A DNA stretch of 64,000 nt from the NCBI GenBank assembly GCA_913061265.1, contig CAJXVS010000007.1, positions 62,001-126,000 of the forward strand, in the 5' to 3' direction. The stretch's first letter is position 1; every line of letters begins with the position of its first letter. The translations under genes were made by a program, and so were the position numbers. Below, in pieces: positions 8,760 through 16,955 of the stretch. This stretch comes from an uncultured Halobacteriovorax sp. Lineage in GTDB: Bacteria > Bdellovibrionota > Bacteriovoracia > Bacteriovoracales > Bacteriovoracaceae. The notes under the pieces were generated by a model. That model worked only from the letters and a program-made list of their open reading frames with translations, did not search any database and was not told the origin of the DNA.

Positions 8760-10595
8760 ATGCAAGAACTCGACAGTGTAGTCATCCGTTTCTCCGGCGA
8801 TTCCGGTGATGGTATGCAATTAACTGGTACTCAATTTTCAAACACGTCAGCCCTTATGGGTAATGACATCGCAACCTTCCCTGATTTCCCTGCTGAAATT
8901 CGTGCTCCTATCGGAACCGTCGCAGGTGTATCAGGATTCCAAGTTCATATTGGTGCAAATGAAATTAACACTCCTGGCGATGAGCCTGATGTTTTAATTG
9001 CGATGAACCCTGCTGCTCTTAAAGCGAACCTTCGTTCGGTTAAAAGAGGCGGAACAATTATTTTAAATATTGATGCATTCGATGAAAAAAATATTAAGAA
9101 AGCTGGCTATGAAGGAACTCCTCTTGGAACTCCTGAGATGGAAGGCTTTAATGTTATCGAAGCGCAGATTACTGGGCAGACATTAAAGGCTCTTGAAGAT
9201 TCAGAACTAGATAATAAATCAAAAGCTCGTTGTAAAAACTTCTACGCACTTGGAATGACTTATTTCATGTACGGAAGAGAGATGGAGCAAACGATTAAAT
9301 GGGTAGAAGAAAAATTTGGTAAGAAACCTGAGCTTGTGGCCGCTAACGTAACCGCTCTTAAAGCTGGATGGAACTTTGCCAATACGATTGAGGCCATCGG
9401 AACTGCTTATAAAGTACCAAAGGCTAAGATCTCTCCCGGTAAATACAGACAAATCAACGGGAATACTGCAACTGCATGGGGATTCATTCAAGCTGCTAAA
9501 TCAGCAGGTCTTGACCTCTTCTTAGGATCATACCCTATTACTCCAGCTTCAGATATTCTTCACGAATTATCAAAACACAAAAATATGGGCGTTAAGACTT
9601 TTCAAGCGGAAGATGAAATCGCCGCTTGTTGTTCGGCCATCGGGGCTAGCTTTGCTGGCGCTTTATCACTGACAACTTCTTCAGGACCAGGGATCTCACT
9701 CAAAGGTGAAGCCTTAGGGCTGGCCATGATTTACGAACTCCCTATGGTTTGCGTAAATGTTCAAAGAGGGGGACCTTCAACAGGACTACCTACTAAAACT
9801 GAGCAATCAGATTTAAATCTTTGCATGTACGGAAGAAACGGTGAATCTCCCATGATTGTTGTAGCTGCTTCAAAGCCAGGTGACTGTTTTGAAATGGCTT
9901 ATGAATCAGCAAGACTAGCTCTTGAGACAATGACTCCTGCCATGCTTTTAACTGATGGTTATATTGCTAACGGTGCAGAGCCATGGAAAATTCCTGATCT
10001 TACAAAAGAATTTGGACCTATCAAACATAAGCAACTTAGTGGATCCAAGCCTGAAGGCGAAGAATTCTTAGCCTATAGCCGAGATAAGAACCTTGCTCGT
10101 CCATGGGCCATTCCTGGTCAAGCTGGTTATGAGCACAGAGTTGGTGGTCTAGAAAAGGCAGATGGGACAGGAAATGTATCTTATGATCCTGATAATCATG
10201 AGCATATGGTAAAGTTAAGACAAGAAAAGATTGATCGTGCAGCCTCTTTGATTCCTCAGCAGAAGCTTGAAGGGGAAGAGACTGGAGATATCTTACTTAT
10301 TAGTTGGGGAGGGACTTATGGAGCTACAAGAATGGCCGTTAAGACTCTTCAAGAACAAGGGAAGAAAGTTTCTCTTTGCCATCTTAAGTATATCAATCCA
10401 ATGCCAAGCAATCTCGAAACCATCTTTAAAGGTTTCAAGAAGATTATTGTGGCTGAACTTAACAATGGTCAGATGAAAGCCATCATTAATGGTAAATATG
10501 AATGTGGTGCTCTTGGATACTCAAAGATTCAAGGACTACCATTTAAGATTTCTGAATTAGTAACAATGCTAAATCAAGAACTAGAGACACTTTAA
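8760..10595 (+). CDS. korA: 2-oxoacid:ferredoxin oxidoreductase, fused gamma-alpha subunit
   Basis: With KorB it oxidatively decarboxylates a 2-oxoacid (2-oxoglutarate most likely) to the acyl-CoA while reducing ferredoxin, replacing 2-oxoglutarate dehydrogenase in the TCA cycle. The ~190-residue N-terminal gamma domain starts VVIRFSGDSGDGMQLTG. The alpha (pyrimidine-binding) domain starts near GNTATAWGFIQAA and carries GSYPITPASDI, QAEDEIAA and TTSSGPGISLKGEALG. The frame extends back to 8712, but the start at 8760 has AAGGA 7 bases upstream and matches family N-termini. KorB follows after 9 bases. Substrate specificity is inferred from overall similarity. Confidence 0.93.
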   Translation: MQELDSVVIRFSGDSGDGMQLTGTQFSNTSALMGNDIATFPDFPAEIRAPIGTVAGVSGFQVHIGANEINTPGDEPDVLIAMNPAALKANLRSVKRGGTIILNIDAFDEKNIKKAGYEGTPLGTPEMEGFNVIEAQITGQTLKALEDSELDNKSKARCKNFYALGMTYFMYGREMEQTIKWVEEKFGKKPELVAANVTALKAGWNFANTIEAIGTAYKVPKAKISPGKYRQINGNTATAWGFIQAAKSAGLDLFLGSYPITPASDILHELSKHKNMGVKTFQAEDEIAACCSAIGASFAGALSLTTSSGPGISLKGEALGLAMIYELPMVCVNVQRGGPSTGLPTKTEQSDLNLCMYGRNGESPMIVVAASKPGDCFEMAYESARLALETMTPAMLLTDGYIANGAEPWKIPDLTKEFGPIKHKQLSGSKPEGEEFLAYSRDKNLARPWAIPGQAGYEHRVGGLEKADGTGNVSYDPDNHEHMVKLRQEKIDRAASLIPQQKLEGEETGDILLISWGGTYGATRMAVKTLQEQGKKVSLCHLKYINPMPSNLETIFKGFKKIIVAELNNGQMKAIINGKYECGALGYSKIQGLPFKISELVTMLNQELETL

Positions 10596-10604
10596 GAGGC
10601 AATT

Positions 10605-11606
10605 ATGACTGAGAATCCAACTTATAAGAAAAAAGATTTTATTAGTGATCAGGAAGTCCGCTGGTGTCCTGGTTGTGGTGATTACGCCATTTTATCATCG
10701 GTACAATTAGCGATGACTAAGATTGGAAAGAAAAAAGAAGATATGGTTTTCGTTTCGGGAATCGGTTGTTCTTCACGCTTTCCTTACTATATGAACACTT
10801 ATGGCATGCATACTATTCACGGGAGAGCGCCAGCTTTTGCTACGGCAATTAAGGCGACTAACCCTAACCTAGAAGTTTGGCAGATTACAGGGGACGGGGA
10901 CGGCCTCTCTATTGGTGGAAATCATTTGATTCATGTAATCAGAAGAAATGTGAACATCAATATTATTCTTTTTAATAATGAGATCTACGGACTTACTAAA
11001 GGTCAGTACTCACCAACTTCTGAGCCAGGGCTAAATACAAAATCAAGTCCATTTGGATCTATTGATAGATCATTCAATCCTGCTTCTTTAGCACTAGGTG
11101 CTGGTTCAACTTTCTACGCTAGAACAATTGATACTGACCCTAAGCATATGACTGATACTTTTGTTGAAGCTTCAAAGCATCAAGGAACTTCTTTTATCGA
11201 AGTCTTCCAAAACTGCGTGATCTTTAACGATAAGGTTCATGATGCTCAAACAAATAGAGCAACAAGAGATGACCATACTGTTCGTCTTGAAAATGGGAAG
11301 CCGCTTATCTTTGGTAAAGAAAAAGATAAAGGGATTAGAATTGTAGATAACAAGCCTGAAGTTGTTTTATTAGCTGATGTTAAAGAAGAAGAACTCTTTA
11401 TTCATGATGAAACTAACCCAATCTCGGCTCAGATCTTAGCTTCTATGAAAGGGGAACTTCCGGTTCCACTTGGAGTGTTAAGAAAAGTTTCTGATGTTGT
11501 TTATGATCAACAATTAAATGATCAAATCAAAGCTGTTAAAGAATCTAAGGGAGAAGGCGATATGACTGCTCTTTTAAACTCTGGCGACACTTGGATCGTA
11601 GAATAA
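10605..11606 (+). CDS. korB: 2-oxoacid:ferredoxin oxidoreductase, beta subunit
   Basis: The thiamine-diphosphate and iron-sulfur subunit that partners KorA. The N-terminal WCPGCGDYAIL and the later GIGCSSRFPYYM supply cluster Cys residues. GDGDGLSIGGNH followed by NNEIYGLTKGQYSPTS is the Mg-ThDP binding motif and its end. The 333-residue length is normal for KorB. No separate ferredoxin-like delta subunit is present nearby, as in other two-subunit enzymes of this class. It is translated 9 bases after korA and followed by a possible promoter for a small gene. Confidence 0.95.
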   Translation: MTENPTYKKKDFISDQEVRWCPGCGDYAILSSVQLAMTKIGKKKEDMVFVSGIGCSSRFPYYMNTYGMHTIHGRAPAFATAIKATNPNLEVWQITGDGDGLSIGGNHLIHVIRRNVNINIILFNNEIYGLTKGQYSPTSEPGLNTKSSPFGSIDRSFNPASLALGAGSTFYARTIDTDPKHMTDTFVEASKHQGTSFIEVFQNCVIFNDKVHDAQTNRATRDDHTVRLENGKPLIFGKEKDKGIRIVDNKPEVVLLADVKEEELFIHDETNPISAQILASMKGELPVPLGVLRKVSDVVYDQQLNDQIKAVKESKGEGDMTALLNSGDTWIVE

Positions 11607-11614
11607 CTGTAACC

Positions 11615-11657
11615 TTGACAAAAAAACTTCTGCTCCCATTTTATGGGAGTAGGAGGA
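11615..11657 (+). promoter_or_regulatory. Possible promoter and leader hairpin before small ORF
   Basis: A consensus -35 TTGACA (11615-11620) is followed 17-18 bases later by ATTTTA/TTTTAT. The region also contains a perfect hairpin CTCCCAT-TTT-ATGGGAG (11633-11649) directly before a very strong ribosome binding site AGGAGG (11651-11656). The CTCCC arm could alternatively pair with the ribosome binding site, which would allow translational control. Promoter and control role are inference. Confidence 0.35.
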
Positions 11658-11664
11658 TCTTTTT

Positions 11665-11856
11665 ATGACAAAAGCTATCCAAATTAACGATGTTTATATT
11701 AACGGTAGAAAAAAAATGGTTCCTATGATCAAGGGAATCCTTAGCGTTGATTCTGAAGCGGCCATCGATCTTTTTAGAAAAGCAGCAGAAGCTACGGATA
11801 AAACCGCTCTAAAGCCTGAGAACTCAGAAAAAACAAAGACTTGTAAGCCTAAATAA
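11665..11856 (+). CDS. Small protein of unknown function (63 aa)
   Basis: It starts 8 bases after a strong AGGAGG site, which supports expression. No signal peptide or membrane segment. The N-terminal half reads like a short amphipathic fold (NDVYINGRKKMVPMIKGILSVDSEAAIDLFRKAAE), and the C-terminal 20 residues are a Lys/Thr-rich tail with one Cys. I do not recognise it. It sits between korB and a dihaem lipoprotein gene. Confidence 0.6.
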   Translation: MTKAIQINDVYINGRKKMVPMIKGILSVDSEAAIDLFRKAAEATDKTALKPENSEKTKTCKPK

Positions 11857-11927
11857 AAAACCAAATCCCTAAGTTAAATTCACAATACTTCCGATAGGTT
11901 AGGATAACTTCTAAGGTGGGAGAACCT

Positions 11928-13058
11928 ATGAATGGTCAGAAGAAGAGATGGCTTCAAGTCGTCGGATCAGTGTCGTTAGTATTATCTGTGTTGTTTGCCT
12001 TCACTCATTGTGTTGTTCAATCACCAAAAAAGACGGCGCGCAAAGCAACCTCAACCTCAACTCAAGATATAAATAACACCAATACTTCAGACAATACCGG
12101 AAACACTGGTAACACTGGAAGTACTGGTGGAAACAATACTGCAGCAGCAGAGGATTACTTCAATCAGACGGTAAAGACGACCTTTGAAGCAAACTGCATG
12201 TTTTGTCATGACCTCCCTCAGAACAATCCTCCAGTTCCAGGCCCAGTTACTATTTACGACTACGCCATTATGAAAGGCATGATGATGACCGGAACTTCTG
12301 GAAGTCAGAATAATCTTATGAATAAGATTCAGGCCATGCCATCTCATACAGGTGGTAACAGATGCCCAGGTGGTGTCGGTGATCCTATTTGTGATGTCAT
12401 TATGGAATGGTATGACCTAGAGAACCCAGGGGCCAATACTGGGGGGAATAATAACCCAGGCACACCAACTGGGGACGTGCTCGACATCACTCCTCTTGGA
12501 AAGATTACGGGTTGGGGTGCTAATCCAAATGACGTTAATGAACTGATTACTGTTAAATTTTATATTGATGGTGAGCAAGGTGGTGCTGGAACTTTTATTG
12601 GTTCAACCATTGCTGCAAACCCTGGCTTTAACGGGGGCTATGCTGGTACTCACGCCTTTCAGTTTTATGTTCCTCTAAGTTATAGAGATGGAACGACTCA
12701 TCAACTATATGTTTATGCCAGTTCAAATAATCAAGACTATCTTATGGCGCAAACCCCATGGACCTTTGCCGCCTATACAACTTCAAGTGCAGGCTTTAAC
12801 TTCTATCAACAAAACCTAAAACCACTTCTTGATGCTCAATGTGCAAGCTGTCATGGTGTGAACTATGACCTTCACTTTAACAATCTTCTAGAACCAACTC
12901 CTGCTGAGGGAGGCTCGGCCACGAATAATCAATTGGTCAGAATGCCTGCTGGAAATTTTAATGGTCTAGGTCACCCTGGTGGAAATATCTGTGGAAGTGT
13001 TAATGGCTCACCTTGTAATCTTATTCAGCAGTGGTGGACAATCGAATTTGGTAACTAG
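11928..13058 (+). CDS. Dihaem c-type cytochrome lipoprotein
   Basis: Exported lipoprotein: a hydrophobic signal segment ends in FAFTHC with the lipidated Cys, followed by a Thr/Asn/Gly-rich linker. Two haem c motifs are visible, CMFCH in the first third and CASCH near the C-terminus. Each starts a half-domain of similar layout (RMPAGN.../AMPSHTGGNRCPG, then a Cys pair). About 120 residues of likely beta-sandwich lie between them. The start at 11928 has GGGAG 7 bases upstream; an in-frame GTG at 11916 is less likely. Probably a periplasm-facing electron carrier or the lipid-anchored subunit of a surface complex. The exact partner is unknown. Confidence 0.75.
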   Translation: MNGQKKRWLQVVGSVSLVLSVLFAFTHCVVQSPKKTARKATSTSTQDINNTNTSDNTGNTGNTGSTGGNNTAAAEDYFNQTVKTTFEANCMFCHDLPQNNPPVPGPVTIYDYAIMKGMMMTGTSGSQNNLMNKIQAMPSHTGGNRCPGGVGDPICDVIMEWYDLENPGANTGGNNNPGTPTGDVLDITPLGKITGWGANPNDVNELITVKFYIDGEQGGAGTFIGSTIAANPGFNGGYAGTHAFQFYVPLSYRDGTTHQLYVYASSNNQDYLMAQTPWTFAAYTTSSAGFNFYQQNLKPLLDAQCASCHGVNYDLHFNNLLEPTPAEGGSATNNQLVRMPAGNFNGLGHPGGNICGSVNGSPCNLIQQWWTIEFGN

Positions 13059-13060
13059 TT

Positions 13061-14245
13061 TTACTGAAAGCTATTCCAGATGCGAATATCTTTAAACCAA
13101 TTGGTGCTTGAGAGAGCAGATCTAAGCTTTGCTGCTAAAGCTTCACTTTGATCCTTACTGATCTCTTCGTTGATTAAAAAAAGATCAACGAGGACTCTGC
13201 CCCCTAAATAATGAAATTGAATCTCTATAAGCTTTGGAGCCCCTTCAATCTTATCCCAATGTTCTCTTACCAATGATTCGAGAGTAGGTCTTAGTGGAAG
13301 GAGGGTGAGCGGAGCATGCTGATAAGCTTCCGCTCTATCGTCTTCTACGTCAGTATGAACGGTTACATCTTCAATATCGTCAAAGCCTTCCATTAATTCT
13401 TTCATAACCCATGAAGCAATCTCATGGCCTTCACTCACTGTGATAAGAGGAGAGACTTGAATATTAACATCAAGGACTGCTTTGTTTCCATGATAGCGGC
13501 TTCTTAAGTCGTGCATGCTTAAAACTCCTGGCACACTTAGAATAGTCTTTTTAACTTCCGCGAGCTGGGCGTCTGGGAGGCTTGTATCAACAAGCTCTTT
13601 GATACTGGCGTAAGTAAAATCCCAGCCAACCTTTCCAATGAAGATGGAAACAATGACTGAGGCAAGCGAGTCCATATGCTTTGCGCCAAAGTAGGTGAGG
13701 ACCGCTCCAACAAGAACGACGATAGTGGTGATTGCGTCACTTCGAGAATGCCAAGCATTTGCTATTAGGAGCTGAGAGTTTAAGTCTTCTCCCACTTTTT
13801 TTGAGTATCTAAAGATGATTTCTTTTCCAAAGATTGAAAGGACTGCCACGATAAAGACAGGCCAGGTGGGAAGTTCTTGAGAACCGCCTGCTACGAACCT
13901 TTGAATGGTTTCAAATAATAAGGCGCCACCAGTTGCAATAAGAATGGCCCCAAGAACTACTGTACCTAAGGTTTCAAAGCGGCCATGGCCATAAGGGTGT
14001 TCGTCATCTGGTTTTTCGTTAGAGACTCGCGTGATGATGAGAACAAAGGCATCTGTGAGTAAGTCAGTTAAGCTATGGATTCCATCGATAACAAGGGCGT
14101 GAGAATGAAAGAGACTTCCTGTGATGATCTTCAAAACCCCGAGAATGAGATCAACAGCAGAACCAATAAGGGTTACTTTTTGAGCAGCCGCTTGTTTTTC
14201 TTTATGATTCAAGCACCAAGTCCATACTGTACTTTTCAGAGACAT
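13061..14245 (-). CDS. Cation diffusion facilitator family metal/proton antiporter
   Basis: Inner-membrane efflux of a divalent metal (Zn, Fe, Co, Cd or Mn; not resolvable). The ~395-residue product has the six-helix CDF core with the metal-site signature HALVIDGIHSLTDLLTD in TM2, the cytosolic DDEHPYGHGRFET loop, a second metal site region NAWHSRSDA in TM5, and a cytoplasmic ferredoxin-like C-terminal domain (VPGVLSMHDLRSR). It also has a C-terminal extension of about 100 residues beyond the usual CDF length. It overlaps the preceding gene by 44 bases. I chose ATG 14245; an in-frame TTG lies two codons upstream. Confidence 0.92.
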   Translation of the reverse strand: MSLKSTVWTWCLNHKEKQAAAQKVTLIGSAVDLILGVLKIITGSLFHSHALVIDGIHSLTDLLTDAFVLIITRVSNEKPDDEHPYGHGRFETLGTVVLGAILIATGGALLFETIQRFVAGGSQELPTWPVFIVAVLSIFGKEIIFRYSKKVGEDLNSQLLIANAWHSRSDAITTIVVLVGAVLTYFGAKHMDSLASVIVSIFIGKVGWDFTYASIKELVDTSLPDAQLAEVKKTILSVPGVLSMHDLRSRYHGNKAVLDVNIQVSPLITVSEGHEIASWVMKELMEGFDDIEDVTVHTDVEDDRAEAYQHAPLTLLPLRPTLESLVREHWDKIEGAPKLIEIQFHYLGGRVLVDLFLINEEISKDQSEALAAKLRSALSSTNWFKDIRIWNSFQ

Positions 14246-14573
14246 CTTCAAGAATCTGATTAACCTGTGCAGTATTTAAGATCTGTCCTACAACATTAAG
14301 TTTCGAAAAAGCTGAGACACAACCAGATTCGCATTTAACATCGCCGGTGATGAACTTAACTTTCTTAAGAGGCTCAAGGTTTGAGAAATTAGCGAGCCAC
14401 TTAACAAACTCTTCGAGTTTCTTTTGGGCATCAGCGTAGAGTTCAGTTTTACTAGTGCTGCTGCTAAAGAGAAAGCGACCAGAGTCCATCTTCTTTTCAT
14501 TGATAAGAATTTCAATGACTCCACTGTCTTTAATGAAGAGGGTATTGTTTAAACATTTAGGGCAATACATCAT
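14202..14573 (-). CDS. Small protein with N-terminal CPKC zinc-ribbon-like motif
   Basis: The 123-residue product starts MMYCPKCLNN, and a second Cys pair CESGC lies near residue 77. Such spaced Cys pairs suggest a metal-binding or redox role. The rest is mixed alpha/beta with no signal peptide. The gene overlaps the start of the metal efflux gene on the same strand by 44 bases, so the two are almost certainly co-transcribed. A metal-related function is therefore attractive but unproven. Family not recognised. Confidence 0.6.
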   Translation of the reverse strand: MMYCPKCLNNTLFIKDSGVIEILINEKKMDSGRFLFSSSTSKTELYADAQKKLEEFVKWLANFSNLEPLKKVKFITGDVKCESGCVSAFSKLNVVGQILNTAQVNQILEDVSEKYSMDLVLES

Positions 14574-14676
14574 GGGCTTTTCCGTACTCTTACTGGTGAT
14601 TACTTGTTAACCATTGTAAGATGAATCTAGTTAATAATCTATGGGAAAGCCCTTTCCTCTATTAATGGATGGCGTC

Positions 14677-15561
14677 ATGATACAAGAGCATAAATTTTTA
14701 AAGATGCACGATGGGATAGAGCTTCACGCAAGGATACAGGAGACTGGATCACCCGTTTGGCTTATTAAAACACACGGGATTGGTGAGCATCTAGAAAGAC
14801 ATAACTATATTACCGATCTATTTGGTAAAGATTTCAATATTTTTCAATACGATTTAAGAGGCCATGGTCGTTCCATGGGAGAATCCGGTTATATTGAGGA
14901 CTTCAATATTTATATGGAAGACCTAGCGGAGATCGTTAGTTTCTTGAAGAAACATTATAAGATGCAACGCTTTGTAATGGTGGCCCATAGTATGGGGGCC
15001 TTGATTAATTGTGGTTATCTGAAAGACTTTGCTTGCGAAGACTTTTATCCTGAAAGAGTCTTCTTTAATGCTCCGCCGGTTGGTTTTCCAGGGGCCTTAG
15101 GGCAGATGATCCGCTTATCACCACTTCCTATCTTTAAGAATCTATCTAAACTTCCTTATAGTGTTAAGTTAGGGGGCTTAGTTGATTTAGATTATCTCTC
15201 TCATGATCCGCATATTAAGGAAGATTATCTTGAAGATGAATTGAATCATAAGAAACTTCATACAAAGCTACTTCTTCAAATGGTGAAGGCCAGCCAAGAT
15301 GTCTTTTCTTCAGCTTTAAAACCCAAGTGTGCAGGCTTTATTACTGTAGGCTCTGATGACAAAGTGGTACACGCTCCATCGTTGATGGATTATTTTAATC
15401 TTATTGAAAAAGACTTTGATCTAAAAGTTTTCAATGGAGCTTATCACGAGATCCATAATGAAATTGAAAAGTATAGAAAGCCTTACTTCTCTCATATGAA
15501 GAATGTTCTTATGGAATGTTTTTACAGCCCACCAGAAGAGTTAGAGGATATTGTTCATTGA
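14677..15561 (+). CDS. Alpha/beta hydrolase, monoacylglycerol lipase-like
   Basis: Serine hydrolase of the lysophospholipase/monoacylglycerol lipase group. HGIGEHLERHNYITDLF followed by YDLRGHGRS is the typical beginning; the nucleophile Ser is in VAHSMGAL (S105). The likely Asp is in GSDDKVVHA and the His in AYHEIHNE. No signal peptide, so it should act in the cytoplasm. The start at 14677 has GGATGG just upstream; the frame is open back to 14641 without such a site. Its stop codon overlaps the start of the GAF-domain gene (TGATG), so the two are translationally coupled. Confidence 0.88.
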   Translation: MIQEHKFLKMHDGIELHARIQETGSPVWLIKTHGIGEHLERHNYITDLFGKDFNIFQYDLRGHGRSMGESGYIEDFNIYMEDLAEIVSFLKKHYKMQRFVMVAHSMGALINCGYLKDFACEDFYPERVFFNAPPVGFPGALGQMIRLSPLPIFKNLSKLPYSVKLGGLVDLDYLSHDPHIKEDYLEDELNHKKLHTKLLLQMVKASQDVFSSALKPKCAGFITVGSDDKVVHAPSLMDYFNLIEKDFDLKVFNGAYHEIHNEIEKYRKPYFSHMKNVLMECFYSPPEELEDIVH

Positions 15562-15974
15562 TGAAAGAGTTAACGAGATGGTTAGAGGAGGCGAGTGATA
15601 TCGCCCCTGAGATTGTCGATTGGATAGGGATTTATTTTAAAGCTTCTTATTTAAATGGTGAGGACAGCACTGACTTAGTTCTTGGTCCCTTTATTGGAGA
15701 GCCTACTGATCATACTAGGATCTCAATTGATCGCGGTATGTGTGGGCTGGCCCTCAGAGAAGAGAGAGTTGTTAATGTTGAAGACGTCAGAGAACAGAGC
15801 GATCATATAGCTTGCAGCTTAAAGACAAGATCAGAACTTGTGATTCCTCTAGAGGGGACCTCTGGGGAATTCATTGCTGAACTTGATATAGATAGTAATA
15901 CTCTTGGAGCTTTCACACCTCTTATTGAAAAAAGATTTATTGAATTTTCAAAGACCTTTAAACACTCGAAATAA
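15561..15974 (+). CDS. GAF-domain protein, free methionine-(R)-sulfoxide reductase-like
   Basis: A single GAF domain of 137 residues. It has the layout of fRMsr (YebR-type) enzymes: WIGIYFKASY, LVLGPFIGEP, RGMCGLA with Cys61, and DHIACSLKTRSELVIPL with Cys85, then an acidic LDID strand. Cys61 and Cys85 correspond by motif to the resolving and catalytic Cys pair; the third Cys of the E. coli enzyme appears to be missing. Expected role: reduce free Met-R-sulfoxide in the cytoplasm. It starts on the TGATG overlap with the hydrolase gene, and its 3' end overlaps the convergent amidotransferase gene by 17 bases. Confidence 0.75.
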   Translation: MKELTRWLEEASDIAPEIVDWIGIYFKASYLNGEDSTDLVLGPFIGEPTDHTRISIDRGMCGLALREERVVNVEDVREQSDHIACSLKTRSELVIPLEGTSGEFIAELDIDSNTLGAFTPLIEKRFIEFSKTFKHSK

Positions 15975-16608
15975 ATTTCTTTAAGAGATAGAGACCATCC
16001 CTTAGGCCATGTTCCTTTTGATCCCTATTGAGATCAACAGCTATCTCGTGTTTGATAAAGAACTCTGATCCCTCTGGATGAGACTGACAGCTAAAATAGG
16101 GAAGGCTCTTATGTTTGATAAACTCAAAGGGAGAGTCTAGAGAGCTGCCTATTACTTCAAGCTCAGATGAGAGAGAATCAATCTGATAGTTGTGAGCAGT
16201 AAAAAGAGAAAGAGATTCTTTTTCTATTCCAAAGACCGATTCTTTTAACTGAACTTCTCTTAGGCCTTCAAGGCAAAGATCTAATGAGTTTCTTTTTAGA
16301 GTTGAACCAAAAGCATGAGCCATCAATTGGTGGCTAAAGCAGATACCAAAGACAGGAATCCCTTTTTCTAATTGCTGTAAAAGATACTCCGCTAAGGGAG
16401 CATGCCAGAGAGAGCCATCTCCAATATTTGAATGACTTCCAAAAGAGATGATGGCGTCAGGTTCATTTTCATAGGAAAAGCTACTCAAGCCGTACTTAGG
16501 AAAATGATGATAGCTTAAGTTTTCCTGTAGCTCCCTCGCTAAGCGGTTGAAGCAAGTATAGGCAGGGTCTTTTACAGAGCAATCAATAATGGCCAATGAC
16601 TTTTTCAT
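15958..16608 (-). CDS. Class I glutamine amidotransferase-like protein
   Basis: A 216-residue type-1 GATase domain without a fused synthase. The nucleophile elbow is in FGICFSHQLMAHAFG, the oxyanion region in ISFGSHSNI, and the His-Glu pair in SCQSHPEGSEFF. This layout is typical of stand-alone GATases annotated as GMP synthase-like or gamma-glutamyl hydrolases acting on small molecules. The acceptor cannot be deduced. It is transcribed against the GAF gene with a 17-base overlap. Upstream is a long structured intergenic region. Confidence 0.88.
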   Translation of the reverse strand: MKKSLAIIDCSVKDPAYTCFNRLARELQENLSYHHFPKYGLSSFSYENEPDAIISFGSHSNIGDGSLWHAPLAEYLLQQLEKGIPVFGICFSHQLMAHAFGSTLKRNSLDLCLEGLREVQLKESVFGIEKESLSLFTAHNYQIDSLSSELEVIGSSLDSPFEFIKHKSLPYFSCQSHPEGSEFFIKHEIAVDLNRDQKEHGLRDGLYLLKKFISSV

Positions 16609-16700
16609 TTCAGCTCACCTTTGTTGAATAAGGTCTCAATCTTATCTTCAAGAAGTTCAGTTTGGAAAAAAGAAAAGGTTCGGGGCAGGAGTATAGGAGG

Positions 16701-16835
16701 AAAAAGCCCCTTAATGACCACCCATCTTGGGCCCTGAGAGGGGCTTTTGAGCTGGCGGGCTTTGGTCTAGGTTTGAAGCTCGAAGGAGGGATGAGCTCTT
16801 AGAAGGCCTTGAATGACCTAAAAAGAGCATAAATA
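16701..16835 (-). ncRNA. Possible small RNA with terminator-like hairpin
   Basis: The 347-base gap 16609-16955 has no good ORF. On the minus strand a promoter-like pair TTGGTC-17-TATGCT (about 16829-16857) is followed ~110 bases later by a strong stem AAAAGCCCCT/AGGGGCTTTT (16702-16711 and 16739-16748) and a TTTTT run, as expected for an independently terminated RNA. The stem cannot serve the amidotransferase gene because it lies upstream of that gene's start. An imperfect 18-base repeat (16704-16721 and 16802-16819, both containing AATGACC) lies inside. Strand and function are uncertain. Confidence 0.35.
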
Positions 16836-16914
16836 TCAAGTAGTTAGAGACCAACTAAAGTGGTCAAAAAACCCTTAAATGATTCAGTTAATATCCCGAT
16901 AAGTTAACGAGGTA

Positions 16915-16927
16915 GACTCATAGAGTC
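16915..16927. promoter_or_regulatory. Palindrome GACTC-ATA-GAGTC upstream of the Gln/Ala-rich gene
   Basis: A perfect 5-bp inverted repeat with a 3-base centre lies 29 bases before the start codon of the next gene, whose ribosome binding site TTAGGAGT is clear. A nearby second inverted repeat is GACCA-7-TGGTC around 16849-16865. Both may be operator sites; no regulator can be assigned. Confidence 0.3.
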
Positions 16928-16955
16928 CCTAAATTTTTAGCAACTTAGGAGTACA

